Origin: Betaproteobacteria bacterium
GTDB taxonomy: Bacteria; Pseudomonadota; Gammaproteobacteria; Burkholderiales; Ferrovaceae
Assembly (NCBI GenBank): GCA_028870615.1
Contig: JAGWPH010000108.1
Coordinates: 1-20,242, forward strand
DNA: 20,242 nt
Direction: 5' to 3'
Below are positions 7,314 to 16,189 of this stretch, piece after piece. Under the pieces are notes generated by a model, which was given only the letters and a program-made list of their open reading frames with translations, was not told the origin of the DNA and made no database searches. The position numbers were made by a program, and so were the translations under genes. How positions within the stretch are numbered: position 1 is the stretch's first letter; the number at the start of each line of letters is the position of its first letter.

Positions 7314-8099
7314 ATGAATCGCGACCCCTTTGTCATCGCTGGAAAAACCATTCGCTCGCGCTTGCTGGTAGGCACTGGCAAATATACCGACTTTGATCAA
7401 ACCCAAAAAGCTATCGAAGCCAGTGGTGCAGAAATCGTCACCATAGCCATCCGTCGCACCAACATTGGCCAAAACCCCAATGAGCCGAATTTGCTGGATG
7501 TCGTCCCGCCTTCCCGCTATACCCTGCTCCCCAATACCGCAGGGTGCTATACCGCACAAGATGCGGTGCGTACCTTGCGCCTTGCGCGCGAATTGCTGGA
7601 TGGGCATCGCTTGGTCAAACTGGAGGTCCTGGGCGATCCTCATACCTTGTTTCCCAACATGGTAGAAACCCTGGCCGCAACAGAAACGCTGGTGCATGAC
7701 GGATTTCAGGTCATGGTGTATTGCAGCGACGATCCCATCATGGCCAAACACCTTGAAGAACTGGGATGCGTGGCGGTAATGCCACTCGCATCCTTGATTG
7801 GCTCAGGCATGGGCATCCTCAATCCCTGGAACCTCGGGATCATCATAGACAACGCCAAGGTTCCCATCATTGTGGATGCCGGCGTCGGAACCGCCTCAGA
7901 CGCTGCAATTGCCATGGAACTGGGCTGTGCTGGCGTCTTGATGAATACCGCCATTGCCCAGGCCAAAGATCCCGTTTTGATGGCTTCCGCCATGAAAAAG
8001 GGAGTCGAGGCGGGACGCGAGGCGTTTCTGGCAGGCCGCATGGCCAAAAAAACCTATCAGGCGTCTCCCAGTTCACCGGCCGATGGACTGATTCGTTGA
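7314..8099 (+). CDS. thiG: ThiG, thiazole synthase
   Basis: ThiG condenses 1-deoxy-D-xylulose 5-phosphate, dehydroglycine and ThiS-thiocarboxylate to make the thiazole phosphate half of thiamine. The protein has 261 residues, standard for this TIM-barrel family. The Schiff-base lysine is visible in VKLEVLGD (K102). The phosphate-binding part is seen in [13 protein letters not shown] and the following [14 protein letters not shown] stretch. The N-terminal LLVGTGKY is also conserved. The ATG at 7314 has GAAG ten bases upstream. The stop codon overlaps the TTG of trmB (TTGA), so trmB is probably translated by coupling. Confidence 0.97.
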   Translation: MNRDPFVIAGKTIRSRLLVGTGKYTDFDQTQKAIEASGAEIVTIAIRRTNIGQNPNEPNLLDVVPPSRYTLLPNTAGCYTAQDAVRTLRLARELLDGHRLVKLEVLGDPHTLFPNMVETLAATETLVHDGFQVMVYCSDDPIMAKHLEELGCVAVMPLASLIGSGMGILNPWNLGIIIDNAKVPIIVDAGVGTASDAAIAMELGCAGVLMNTAIAQAKDPVLMASAMKKGVEAGREAFLAGRMAKKTYQASPSSPADGLIR

Positions 8100-8779
8100 A
8101 TCCGGGTTTAAGACCGATTCGCAGTTATGTCCTGCGTCAAGGACGAGTTTCGTCGGCACAGCAACGCGCATTCGAACAACACTGGGCCCATTGGGGCGTG
8201 CCATTCGTGCCTGCGCATCCTGGAATACAGGATCCTTCGTTACTGTTCGGACGCATAGCACCTGTCATTCTGGAAGTCGGTTTTGGCATGGGTGAAACCA
8301 CCATTGCCATTGCACAGTCCATGCCGGAAAAGAATTTTCTGGCTATCGATGTCCACATGCCGGGCATCGGTAGCCTCCTCAAACGCATTGCCGAAACCGG
8401 AGTCACCAATGTCCGCGTCATGCGTCACGATGCTGTCGAGGTTGTCCGGGACATGGTGACACCCGCATCGCTGGACGGCGTTCATATTTTTTTTCCCGAT
8501 CCCTGGCCCAAGGCGAGGCACCATAAGCGCCGTTTGATCCAGCCTGCTTTCGTACAGCTGCTGGCAAACCGCCTGAAGCGCGGGGGAGTTCTGCATCTGG
8601 CCACGGATTGGGAAAATTATGCACAGCAGATGCTGGAAGTACTTAACACCGAACCCCAATTGGAGAATACGGCCAGCACTTTCGCAGAACGCCCCTCCTA
8701 TCGCCCTTTAACCAAATTTGAAGAGCGCGGTTTGCGACTGGGCCATGGTGTATGGGACCTGCTGTTCAGAAAAGTTTAA
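8096..8779 (+). CDS. trmB: TrmB, tRNA (guanine-N7-)-methyltransferase
   Basis: TrmB uses S-adenosylmethionine to make m7G at position 46 in the variable loop of many tRNAs. The product is 227 residues when started at TTG 8096. It shows the SAM-binding motif EVGFGMG (60-66), the catalytic/tRNA-binding stretch [15 protein letters not shown] (132-146), TDWENYA, and the C-terminal TKFEERG and LGHGVWDL motifs. The frame is open back to 7766 within thiG, but the family N-terminus ([12 protein letters not shown]) begins right after this TTG, and no ATG or GTG is available there. The stop overlaps the stop of convergent ogt by 4 bases. Confidence 0.95.
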   Translation: MNPGLRPIRSYVLRQGRVSSAQQRAFEQHWAHWGVPFVPAHPGIQDPSLLFGRIAPVILEVGFGMGETTIAIAQSMPEKNFLAIDVHMPGIGSLLKRIAETGVTNVRVMRHDAVEVVRDMVTPASLDGVHIFFPDPWPKARHHKRRLIQPAFVQLLANRLKRGGVLHLATDWENYAQQMLEVLNTEPQLENTASTFAERPSYRPLTKFEERGLRLGHGVWDLLFRKV

Positions 8780-9312
8780 TAGCGCACCCCTTCCCGTTCC
8801 AGCAAAGCCCGCTTGATTTCCAATCCCAGCCCAAATCCACCCAGTCCACCATTGCTGGCCACCACACGGTGACAAGGCACCAGAAACGGAACCGGGTTGG
8901 CGCCACAGGCGCTTCCCACAGCACGGGCTGCGCGCGGGCGGCCCAGGTGTGTCGCCAACTGCCCGTAAGTCCATACTGATCCGGCCGGAATGCCTTGCAG
9001 CGTTTTCCAAACGCTCCGCTGAAAGGGAGTCCCGGTAATATCCAGTGGGGCCCGCCAAACTTCGTCGGGCTGTTCAACAGCCCCTACTACCGCATTGATC
9101 CAGTTCTCAAAAACCTGTCTTTCTAGCACCGGGGTTGTATGTGCCCTGCTTCCTTTGCCGGACCATTCCAGATGAGGAAACTGCCGGGTCGCCTCAAGCA
9201 GCGCCTGATTTCGGTCAGGCGCCAGGAAAACCCAACGCAACCCCCTGGCACTCGCCACCACTGTTAACCAACCCAGCGACGTATGTTTTACACGTGCCTC
9301 AAGATTGTTCAT
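8776..9312 (-). CDS. ogt: Ogt-type methylated-DNA--protein-cysteine methyltransferase
   Basis: This suicide repair protein transfers methyl or alkyl groups from O6-alkylguanine to its own cysteine. The 178-residue product has the acceptor cysteine in VPCHRV (C147), preceded by the DNA-binding helix with [14 protein letters not shown], and followed by a C-terminal [14 protein letters not shown]. There is an N-terminal ribonuclease-H-like domain but no Ada-type metal-binding domain, which supports Ogt rather than Ada. The frame is open upstream to 9384, but ATG 9312 overlaps the hemW stop (ATGA) and starts where homologues normally start. It is the last gene of the rph-rdgB-hemW-ogt run. The choice between Ogt and a lone Ada C-terminal domain is the main uncertainty. 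Confidence 0.92.
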   Translation of the reverse strand: MNNLEARVKHTSLGWLTVVASARGLRWVFLAPDRNQALLEATRQFPHLEWSGKGSRAHTTPVLERQVFENWINAVVGAVEQPDEVWRAPLDITGTPFQRSVWKTLQGIPAGSVWTYGQLATHLGRPRAARAVGSACGANPVPFLVPCHRVVASNGGLGGFGLGLEIKRALLEREGVRY

Positions 9313-10487
9313 GTTCCCTCCGGCAAAAAATGTTGCAATAACTCGTTTAGAAATTGCTGTCCGCGCAAAGTAGGGCGAACCCACTGCCAGTCTCGCGTGA
9401 TTAACCCCAGGGCTTCCACCCGATCCAAAATCGGCACAATGCCCAACAATGGCACCCCTGTCCGTTGTTCATACAGTGCCGCAGAAACACCATCACATAG
9501 ACGCAGCGCATTCATCATGAACTCGAACGGAATCGCTTCAGGTGTCACCTCATGCGTTTCCTGAACAGCGCTGCCCCGAGCCATGGCTTTCATGTAGGCT
9601 TCCGGATGCCTGTACCGCATCTGACGGACAATCTTGTCCTGAAATGACAGCTTGCTGTGGGCTCCGGCCCCAATACCGAGATAGTCCCCAAAGGTCCAGT
9701 AGTTAAGATTATGCGTGCAGCGAAAACCAGGGCTGGCAAAAGCCGAAGTTTCATAATGACCAAATCCGCCCTGGGTCATACGCTCAAGAATGGTTTCTCC
9801 CATCTGCGCTGCCAGATCATGATCCGGAAGCGCTGGGGGGTCATGGTAGAAGGGTGTATTGGGTTCCAGCGTCAATTGATAACTCGACAGATGCGTTGGG
9901 TTGAAAGATAGTGCGGTATCAATATCCGCCAATGCCTGGTCCAGTGTCTGTCCAGGTAACCCATACATCAGATCCAGGTTGAAGTTGTCAAAATGATGTG
10001 CCGCAATGTCTACGGCGCGGCGTGCGGCATCGGCATCATGGATGCGTCCAAGCGCCTTGAGATGAGGATCGTGAAAACTCTGGACACCAATCGACAGGCG
10101 ATTGATCCCAGCGCGCCGATAAGCCCCGAAACGCGCTCCCTCAAAGGTTCCGGGGTTCGCTTCAAGTGTTATCTCCGCATCCGGAGCCAATAGCAGGCGC
10201 GCCCGAATGGCGGTGAGACACTCATCCATGCCTCGTTCGGACAACAGACTGGGCGTCCCTCCCCCAAAAAAAACCGACCGCACCTGACGCCCCCATACCC
10301 AGGGCAAAGCTGATTCGAGATCGGCAATCAAAGTATGGATGTAACGGGCTTCTGGCAAATCGCCCTGCAGTTCATGAGAATTGAAATCGCAATATGGACA
10401 TTTCCGAATACACCAGGGTAGATGCACGTAGAGTGAGAGGGGAGGTGGGGTTGCAATGCGGACGACCGCACCATTCATGATCTGCAT
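9309..10487 (-). CDS. hemW: HemW, radical SAM haem chaperone
   Basis: HemW is a radical-SAM family protein that binds haem and is thought to deliver it to respiratory enzymes. It is often misannotated as coproporphyrinogen III oxidase HemN. The 392 residues include the CxxxCxxC cluster motif in CIRKCPYCDFNSHE and the GGGTPS motif. The third cysteine is followed by Asp-Phe, not by the extra Cys of genuine HemN, which supports HemW. A C-terminal HemN_C-like winged domain is present (GLITRDWQWVRPT). ATG 10487 and ATG 10478 are both possible; a GGAG lies 2 or 11 bases upstream respectively, so neither spacing is ideal. The gene is 12 bases after rdgB and overlaps ogt by ATGA. Confidence 0.94.
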   Translation of the reverse strand: MQIMNGAVVRIATPPPLSLYVHLPWCIRKCPYCDFNSHELQGDLPEARYIHTLIADLESALPWVWGRQVRSVFFGGGTPSLLSERGMDECLTAIRARLLLAPDAEITLEANPGTFEGARFGAYRRAGINRLSIGVQSFHDPHLKALGRIHDADAARRAVDIAAHHFDNFNLDLMYGLPGQTLDQALADIDTALSFNPTHLSSYQLTLEPNTPFYHDPPALPDHDLAAQMGETILERMTQGGFGHYETSAFASPGFRCTHNLNYWTFGDYLGIGAGAHSKLSFQDKIVRQMRYRHPEAYMKAMARGSAVQETHEVTPEAIPFEFMMNALRLCDGVSAALYEQRTGVPLLGIVPILDRVEALGLITRDWQWVRPTLRGQQFLNELLQHFLPEGT

Positions 10488-10499
10488 TGCTCCGCCACA

Positions 10500-11099
10500 T
10501 CAAACCAAAGCGTTGGTGCGAAGCCGAACCAACAACTGAGCCAGGGCCTGCGCTCTGTGACTGACCCGGTTTTTATCTTTAATTGCAAGCTCTGCCGCGG
10601 TACATCCCCGTTCAGGAAGATAGAAGTAAGGGTCATATCCAAACCCTTCCTGTCCCCGCGGAGACAAAATAATTTCCCCATCCCATCGTCCCTCGGTAAT
10701 CAGTGGCTCTGGGTCCTGGGCAAAACGCACCAGAACCAGGACACAATAGTAATGGGCACGACGATCTTCAACGCCTTGCAGATCGAAAACCAGTTTTTGG
10801 TTGTTGCGCAGATCAGACCTGGGCTCACCGGCATAATGTGCCGATATGACTCCTGGCGCACCCCCCAGTGCGTTCACGCATAAGCCGGAATCATCCGCCA
10901 GCGCCGGAAGCTCGCTGTGAAGTGCCGCATTTCGCGCCTTGGCGAGCGCATTCTCGACAAAAGTGAAATGAGGTTCAGGGGCTTCCTGAATATCCAGGTC
11001 GTCCTGGGGAATTACGGTCAGCTCAAATGACTGCAACAGCGCCTGTAATTCACGAAGCTTTCCTGGATTTTTACTGGCTAAAACCAGGCGCTTTATCAT
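10500..11099 (-). CDS. rdgB: RdgB/HAM1-type dITP/XTP pyrophosphatase
   Basis: This enzyme hydrolyses non-canonical purine triphosphates (dITP, dXTP, ITP, XTP) to monophosphates and so keeps deaminated bases out of DNA and RNA. The 199-residue product has the substrate-binding [12 protein letters not shown] at the N-terminus, FVENALAKA, the metal-binding ADDSGL (D69/D70), GVISAHYAG, and the C-terminal GFGYDPYF and [11 protein letters not shown] motifs, so it looks complete and active. The frame is open upstream to 11156, but ATG 11099 overlaps the rph stop (ATGA) and matches the family start. Pairing rph with rdgB is a common bacterial arrangement. Confidence 0.96.
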   Translation of the reverse strand: MIKRLVLASKNPGKLRELQALLQSFELTVIPQDDLDIQEAPEPHFTFVENALAKARNAALHSELPALADDSGLCVNALGGAPGVISAHYAGEPRSDLRNNQKLVFDLQGVEDRRAHYYCVLVLVRFAQDPEPLITEGRWDGEIILSPRGQEGFGYDPYFYLPERGCTAAELAIKDKNRVSHRAQALAQLLVRLRTNALV

Positions 11100-11827
11100 G
11101 ATTCTGCCGACGGCAATCCCAGCGCCTGTCGCTGACAGGCAAAGAGTTCCTTGCAACCTGCGATCGCCAAATCCAGCAACCGGTTTACATCGGTACGCTG
11201 GAAAGGTACGCCCTCGGCAGTTCCCTGGATTTCGACGAAATGGCCGTCACCCGTCATGACCACATTCATGTCCGTATCGCAGCACGAATCTTCGTCATAG
11301 TCCAGGTCAAGGATCGGAAGCCCTTCAAAAATTCCGACCGATACGGCTGCAACGGGCTGCAAGATGGGGGATTGCTCCAGCAAACCATCACGCAACAGAC
11401 ACGCAATGGCATCTTCCACGGCAAGATAGGCTCCGGTGATACTGGCTGTTCGCGTTCCGCCATCCGCCTGCAACACGTCGCAATCAATTTGTAGCGTACG
11501 TTCGCCCAACAGTCGAAGATCAACCACCGCACGCAGGGAGCGCCCGATCAGGCGTTGAATCTCCTGGGTACGGCCAGATTGTCTGCCAAATACCGCTTCG
11601 CGCTTGCTACGGGTGTGGGTGGCACGCGGCAGCATGCCGTACTCGGCAGTCAGCCAGCCTTTTCCCTGGCCCTTGAGAAATCCTGGCACCTTATCATCTA
11701 CACTCGCATTGCAGAGGACTCGGGTGTCGCCAAACTCCACCAGGACCGAACCTTCGGCATGCCGGGTATATTTTCGCGTAAATCGAATAGGGCGCAGTTG
11801 ATCGGGGCGGCGTTGACTAGGGCGCAT
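11096..11827 (-). CDS. rph: RNase PH
   Basis: RNase PH is a phosphate-dependent 3'-to-5' exoribonuclease that trims tRNA precursors and contributes to rRNA turnover. The full-length 243-residue protein begins with the conserved [16 protein letters not shown] stretch. It carries the [16 protein letters not shown] motif, the active-site arginine cluster around RSKREAV and [14 protein letters not shown], and the phosphate-binding GGTRTASI. The C-terminus is intact, unlike the frameshifted copy of E. coli K-12. The ATG is at 11827; an AGAAAG six bases or so upstream may be a weak ribosome-binding site. It is the first gene of a four-gene minus-strand run and is divergent from yicC. Confidence 0.97.
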   Translation of the reverse strand: MRPSQRRPDQLRPIRFTRKYTRHAEGSVLVEFGDTRVLCNASVDDKVPGFLKGQGKGWLTAEYGMLPRATHTRSKREAVFGRQSGRTQEIQRLIGRSLRAVVDLRLLGERTLQIDCDVLQADGGTRTASITGAYLAVEDAIACLLRDGLLEQSPILQPVAAVSVGIFEGLPILDLDYDEDSCCDTDMNVVMTGDGHFVEIQGTAEGVPFQRTDVNRLLDLAIAGCKELFACQRQALGLPSAES

Positions 11828-11933
11828 GAGCTTTCTCGGTAATTTCTAAGTATTCCAGACCGTCAGTTTACCGCCTTTAATGAGACAACTGGAGTATGAT
11901 GGCGCGTCTGAAACCGTCGATGAGCCTGCCACA
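11828..11933. other. Divergent rph/yicC intergenic region
   Basis: This 106-base gap must hold promoters for both the rph-rdgB-hemW-ogt and the yicC-to-ubiA runs. On the plus strand there is a good -10-like TATGAT at 11895-11900, but no matching -35 at 16-18 bases; TTTACC at 11867-11872 is 22 bases away. If TATGAT is used, ATG 11880 cannot be the yicC start. I found no convincing minus-strand promoter pair and no terminator hairpin. Confidence 0.4.
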
Positions 11934-12806
11934 GTGGCAACCGTTTACAGTATGACTGGATTCTCAGCGGCTACCCGAGACCTGCCTTGGGGTACGTTAG
12001 CGCTGGAACTCAAAAGCGTTAATCATCGCTACCTTGAAATCCAGTTTCGCACTCCCGAACCTTTGCGCCTGCTTGAATCCGGACTGCGCGATCGTATCAG
12101 CGCCAGCTTGAAACGGGGCAAAGTCGACTGCCGCATCGAATGGCGCCGCGCAGAAACAAATACACCGGCCTCCTCACCAAATACGCTTGCCCTGGAACAG
12201 CTGCGTGCCGCCAGCACCATTGTGCAAGAAGTATTCCCGGATGCAACCCCCCTGTCGGTGGGCGAAATACTGCAGTGGCCCGGGGTGTTGCGCCAGGATG
12301 CAGATGCTGAAATTTCCCTGGAGGCTGATTGTCAGGCCTTGGCGGATTCCGTCCTGCAAGCCTTGACTGAAACGCGGGCCCGGGAAGGGGCCAAACTAAA
12401 AGATTTCTTGCTGAAGCGCGTGGACGATATGACGCGTTTGGCAGATACCCTGTCTCCTTTGGTTCCGGCTTTGATTACGGCCTTTCAGGAAAGACTATCC
12501 GCACGTTTGCGCGATGCTCTTGGCACCTACGAGGAAGAACGCGTGCGGCAGGAAGTGATTTTACTTTCTGCGCGAATCGACATCGAAGAAGAAATTTCCC
12601 GTCTCAAGGTGCACCTCCACGAGGTTCGGCACATCCTGGAATCCGGTGGTGCCATTGGTAAACGTCTCGACTTCATGATGCAGGAACTACAGCGAGAGGC
12701 CAATACACTGGGATCGAAGTCCGTCTCCACCGATGTCTCGCGGGCTTCAATGGACATGAAGGTCCTGATAGAGCAAATGCGTGAGCAAATCCAGAATATC
12801 GAATGA
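11934..12806 (+). CDS. yicC: YicC-family endoribonuclease
   Basis: YicC proteins are conserved RNA-binding endoribonucleases; in E. coli YicC has been linked to degradation of the sRNA RyhB. The N-terminal YicC domain starts at SMTGFSA and includes LELKSVNHRYLE. The C-terminal DUF1732 part carries RQEVILLSARIDIEEE and the end motif GKRLDFMMQELQREANTLGSK (given in part: FMMQELQREANT). Three starts are possible: ATG 11880, GTG 11934 and ATG 11952. I chose GTG 11934 because it places five to eight residues before SMTGF, close to the family pattern, and gives 290 residues. The stop overlaps the gmk ATG (ATGA). Confidence 0.93.
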   Translation: MATVYSMTGFSAATRDLPWGTLALELKSVNHRYLEIQFRTPEPLRLLESGLRDRISASLKRGKVDCRIEWRRAETNTPASSPNTLALEQLRAASTIVQEVFPDATPLSVGEILQWPGVLRQDADAEISLEADCQALADSVLQALTETRAREGAKLKDFLLKRVDDMTRLADTLSPLVPALITAFQERLSARLRDALGTYEEERVRQEVILLSARIDIEEEISRLKVHLHEVRHILESGGAIGKRLDFMMQELQREANTLGSKSVSTDVSRASMDMKVLIEQMREQIQNIE

Positions 12807-13402
12807 ACGGTCAAATCTTCATTATCGCGGCCCCATCAGGAGCCGGAAAATCCAGTCTGGTGGCCGCCCTGATAGCGGCTGACTCCGGTATCAGGCTGTC
12901 CATTTCGCACACAACCCGCGCCCCGCGCCCCGGTGAAGTCAATGGCCGCGAATATCACTTCGTGTCTCACGAGGCCTTTCGAGACATGCAAGAGCGCGGC
13001 GAGTTTCTTGAGTCTGCCCAGGTCTATGGAAATTTTTACGGCACTTCTTCGGCTGACATACGCCATAGCCTGAATCAGGGGTGCGACGTCGTTCTAGAAA
13101 TCGACTGGCAAGGCGCTCGCCAGGTACGTGCGCTGTTCATGGATGCCATCAGTATTTTCATTCTGCCACCTTCGCTGGAAAGCCTGCGTGAGCGGCTCCT
13201 GGCACGCGGCAAAGACCCATTGGCCGTCATCGACCAGCGCCTGGCTTTGGCACGGGAAGATCTAAGTCATGAGAATGAGTTCGATTATGCTATTATTAAC
13301 AATGAGTTCGCCGAAGCGGCGAAGGATCTGACTGCGATCGTGCGTGCTGCGCGGTGCCGCCGCAGTCGGCAATATCCCCGCTACGCCGATTTGTTACGTT
13401 AA
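12803..13402 (+). CDS. gmk: Guanylate kinase
   Basis: Gmk converts GMP to GDP with ATP, an essential step in GTP supply. The 199 residues show the P-loop APSGAGKSS (10-18), the GMP-binding ISHTTRAPRPGE and REYHFV segments, LEIDWQGARQV, and the lid region LLARGKDP. The C-terminus is the usual basic helix. The start is fixed by the ATGA overlap with yicC. rpoZ and spoT follow directly. This gmk-rpoZ-spoT order is also known from E. coli and places guanine nucleotide supply, an RNA polymerase subunit and the (p)ppGpp enzyme together. Confidence 0.97.
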   Translation: MNGQIFIIAAPSGAGKSSLVAALIAADSGIRLSISHTTRAPRPGEVNGREYHFVSHEAFRDMQERGEFLESAQVYGNFYGTSSADIRHSLNQGCDVVLEIDWQGARQVRALFMDAISIFILPPSLESLRERLLARGKDPLAVIDQRLALAREDLSHENEFDYAIINNEFAEAAKDLTAIVRAARCRRSRQYPRYADLLR

Positions 13403-13426
13403 TGACATCTAATTGAAGGTTTCCCC

Positions 13427-13633
13427 ATGGCCCGTATCACCGTTGACGACGCATTGCATTCCATTCAAAACCGTTTTGAGCTGACCCTGGCTGCCACTTA
13501 TCGGGCGCGACAGATTGCTTCTGGTTCCACCCCTCTGGTCGAACCTAATAAGGATAAACCTACTGTCATCGCCTTACGGGAGATTGCGGCGGGCAAAGTG
13601 GGCATGGAAATCCTCAATAAGGTGCCTGTTTAA
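13427..13633 (+). CDS. rpoZ: RNA polymerase omega subunit
   Basis: Omega helps assemble and stabilise the beta-prime subunit of RNA polymerase. The 68-residue product opens with [10 protein letters not shown] and contains [16 protein letters not shown], both diagnostic. The N-terminal Ala-Arg-x-Thr residues correspond to the part of E. coli omega that forms ppGpp site 1 with beta-prime, and they are kept here. GAAGG at 13415-13419, seven bases before the ATG, is a good ribosome-binding site, so this gene is not simply coupled to gmk. It is shorter than the E. coli protein at the C-terminus, as is common in Betaproteobacteria. Confidence 0.97.
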   Translation: MARITVDDALHSIQNRFELTLAATYRARQIASGSTPLVEPNKDKPTVIALREIAAGKVGMEILNKVPV

Positions 13634-13643
13634 ATCCAGCCCC

Positions 13644-15782
13644 GTGTCCCCCCCTGCCCCGGTCCTAGCCCCCAAAACGGTTTCTCCGGCTACGCTGACC
13701 GAGGTTGCCGCCTCTTATCTGCGGCCTGCAGACGTCGCCCAAATAGAAGAAGCATTCAGGGTTGCCGCACTGGCCCATGAGGGTCAGTTTCGCAAAAGCG
13801 GCGACCCCTACATCACCCATCCCCTGTCTGTAGCCACCATTCTGGCGGAATGGCACCTGGACCCCCAGGCCCTGATGGCCGCCTTGTTGCATGACACGGT
13901 AGAGGATACCAGCACCACTTCAAACGAGATTTCGCAACAATTTGGCAAATCGGTGAGTGAACTGGTTGACGGGGTCAGCAAGCTGGATCGTATAGAATTT
14001 CAGACCGAGCAGCAGGCTCAGGCCGAAAACTTCCGCAAGATGTTGCTGGCCATGGCACGCGATGTTCGTGTCATTCTGATCAAGTTGGCGGACCGGCTCC
14101 ACAACATGCGCACCATGGATGCCATGGATGCCGGAAGTCAACGTCGCATTGCCCGGGAAACCCTGGACATCTACGGCCCTATTGCCAATCGGTTGGGGCT
14201 GCATGCCGTGTTTCAGGAATTACAGGATTTGGGCTTTCGTTATCTGTTTCCCAATCGCTATCAGGTATTAACCAAAGCCATTCGAGCCGCTCGCGGTAAC
14301 CGGCGCGAAGTGGTGGGAAAAATCCTGACAACCATCAACCAGCGACTGTCTGCCTTTGGGGTAGAAGCTCATGTCACCGGGCGCGAAAAACATTTGTCCA
14401 GCATCTACAACAAAATGCTCGGCAAGTCGCTTTCCTTCTCGGAGGTTCTGGATATTTATGGCTTCAGGATTTTGGTCAAGGATGTCGCAGCGTGCTATCT
14501 GGCACTTGGTGCCTTGCATACCCTGTACAAACCCATTCCGGGAAAGTTCAAGGACTATATTGCCATCCCCAAAACTAATGGATACCAGTCGCTGCACACA
14601 ACCCTTTTTGGCCCCTTCGGCACACCCATAGAAATCCAGATTCGTACCCACGAAATGCACAAGATCGCTGAAGCGGGCGTGGCATCCCATTGGCTGTATA
14701 AATCATCCGATACCCCTTTGAGCGATGTACAAAAAAAGACCCATCAGTGGCTCCAGTCCTTGCTCGAAATCCAGACGGAAAGCGGTGATGCCGTCGAATT
14801 TCTGGAGCATCTCAAAGTCGATTTGTTTCCAGATGAAGTCTACGTGTTTACGCCAAAAGGCATGATCAAATCCCTCCCGAAAGGCTCAACCCCGGTGGAT
14901 TTTGCCTACGACGTCCATACTGATGTCGGTAATCGTTGCGTTGCCGCAAAAATCAACAATGAGCTGGCACCGCTGCGCACCCCCCTCTCCAATGGGGATC
15001 GGATTGAGATCATCACGGCTCAAAATGCTGCGCCCAATCCGGCCTGGCTTAACTATGTAGTCACTGCAAAAGCACGCTCCAAAATTCGACACTATTTGCG
15101 TACCATGCTCCTCGACGAATCCGTCGAGCTCGGTGAGCGTTTGCTCAACCAGGCATTGCGTGCGCTCAAGGTAAACCCTACCGATATCAAGGACAGTCAG
15201 TGGGATCAAATGCTGAAAGGAGACCGCTGTAAAACACGCAAAGAAGTGCTAGCAGAAATTGGTTTGGGGCGCCGACTGAATATTGTGGTTGCCCGGGCCT
15301 TGCTGTCCCGCTTGGATATGCAATCCCTGGAGGGCCAGGGCTCGATCACGATTCGCGGGAGCGAAGGCATCGCTGTTCAGTTTGCCCATTGTTGCCGCCC
15401 CATTCCCGGCGACCCCATTATTGGCATCATCAAAAAGGGACAGGGGCTCCTGATTCATACCCAGGATTGCCGTGCCATACGACAGTTCCGTACCGACCCT
15501 GATAAATGGGTGGACGTGGAATGGGAAAACAACAGTGGAAAACTGTTCGATGTGGCCATCAAGCTGATGGTGGTCAACCGCCGTGGCGTTCTGGCCACCG
15601 TAGCATCTGCCATTGCCGACGCTCAATCCAACATTGACAGTGTGTCCATTACCAAGCCTGACGGAACTTATACGGAAATCAACTTCACGGTCCAGGTCAG
15701 GGACCGGACCCATCTCGCCACTTTGTTGCATCACTTGCGGGAAATCCCTGAAGTGGCACGCATCACCAGAGTTCAAGGTTAA
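13644..15782 (+). CDS. spoT: SpoT/Rel bifunctional (p)ppGpp synthetase/hydrolase
   Basis: This RelA/SpoT homologue makes and degrades the alarmone (p)ppGpp. The 712 residues contain an HD hydrolase domain with an intact HDxxED (H83, D84, E87, D88). The synthetase domain has GREKHLSSIYNKM, YGFRILV and NGYQSLHT. TGS, zinc-finger (HCCRPIPGD) and C-terminal ACT domains follow. The basic motif KFKD (301-304) stands where bifunctional enzymes have RxKD and RelA has acidic ExDD, so both activities are expected. The frame is open back into rpoZ (13515), but that part is out-of-frame omega sequence. GTG 13644, 10 bases after the rpoZ stop, is the sensible start. Whether a separate relA exists cannot be seen. 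Confidence 0.96.
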   Translation: MSPPAPVLAPKTVSPATLTEVAASYLRPADVAQIEEAFRVAALAHEGQFRKSGDPYITHPLSVATILAEWHLDPQALMAALLHDTVEDTSTTSNEISQQFGKSVSELVDGVSKLDRIEFQTEQQAQAENFRKMLLAMARDVRVILIKLADRLHNMRTMDAMDAGSQRRIARETLDIYGPIANRLGLHAVFQELQDLGFRYLFPNRYQVLTKAIRAARGNRREVVGKILTTINQRLSAFGVEAHVTGREKHLSSIYNKMLGKSLSFSEVLDIYGFRILVKDVAACYLALGALHTLYKPIPGKFKDYIAIPKTNGYQSLHTTLFGPFGTPIEIQIRTHEMHKIAEAGVASHWLYKSSDTPLSDVQKKTHQWLQSLLEIQTESGDAVEFLEHLKVDLFPDEVYVFTPKGMIKSLPKGSTPVDFAYDVHTDVGNRCVAAKINNELAPLRTPLSNGDRIEIITAQNAAPNPAWLNYVVTAKARSKIRHYLRTMLLDESVELGERLLNQALRALKVNPTDIKDSQWDQMLKGDRCKTRKEVLAEIGLGRRLNIVVARALLSRLDMQSLEGQGSITIRGSEGIAVQFAHCCRPIPGDPIIGIIKKGQGLLIHTQDCRAIRQFRTDPDKWVDVEWENNSGKLFDVAIKLMVVNRRGVLATVASAIADAQSNIDSVSITKPDGTYTEINFTVQVRDRTHLATLLHHLREIPEVARITRVQG

Positions 15783-15797
15783 ATTAAAGAGGACGTT

Positions 15798-16181
15798 ATG
15801 ACCAAATCCATCATTTCCACGCCGCACGCACCTGGAGCGATCGGAACCTACTCCCAGGCCGTGCGCGTCGGTGACACCGTCTATCTATCCGGCCAGATTG
15901 GACTGGATCCGGTATCCATAGTGCTAGTGGAAGGAATTGATGCTCAAATCGTACGCGTGTTCGAGAATCTCAAGGCAATCGCCCAGGCTGCGGGAGGAAA
16001 TCTAAACGACCTGGTACGCGTTACCGTTTTTTTGACTGACCTGTCGCACTTTGCCAAAGTCAACGAGGCGATGGCCCGGTATTTTTCATTACCTTATCCT
16101 GCGCGTGCTGCAGTCGGCGTTGCGTCCTTGCCGCGCGGCGCTTTGGTGGAAATCGATGGGATCATGGCACTCGGCCACTGA
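15798..16181 (+). CDS. ridA: RidA-family enamine/imine deaminase
   Basis: RidA (YjgF/YER057c/UK114) hydrolyses reactive 2-aminoacrylate and related enamines released by PLP enzymes, protecting other enzymes from damage. The 127 residues include [20 protein letters not shown], the substrate-binding arginine in PARAAVGVA, and the C-terminal GALVEIDGI. These indicate the active RidA subfamily rather than an inactive relative. The loop after LDP reads VSIVLVEG instead of the more common TGELVEG type. AGAGGA at 15788-15793 is a good ribosome-binding site. The gene occupies the place between spoT and recG where E. coli has trmH. Confidence 0.94.
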   Translation: MTKSIISTPHAPGAIGTYSQAVRVGDTVYLSGQIGLDPVSIVLVEGIDAQIVRVFENLKAIAQAAGGNLNDLVRVTVFLTDLSHFAKVNEAMARYFSLPYPARAAVGVASLPRGALVEIDGIMALGH

Positions 16182-16189
16182 GCTGATCA

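Noticed and set aside
7766..8095. Extended N-terminus for TrmB inside thiG
   Set aside because: The extra 110 residues are antisense-free thiG sequence in a second frame with no domain; family similarity begins at TTG 8096.
13515..13643. Extended N-terminus for SpoT inside rpoZ
   Set aside because: The extra 43 residues are rpoZ read out of frame; homologues begin near GTG 13644.
14268..14690. Long antisense open frame within spoT (140 codons)
   Set aside because: It lies wholly opposite a well-conserved enzyme domain and shows no recognisable motif, ribosome-binding site or signal peptide.
15249..15827. 192-codon minus-strand open frame opposite the spoT 3' end
   Set aside because: It is a codon-bias shadow of spoT and has no domain or initiation signals.
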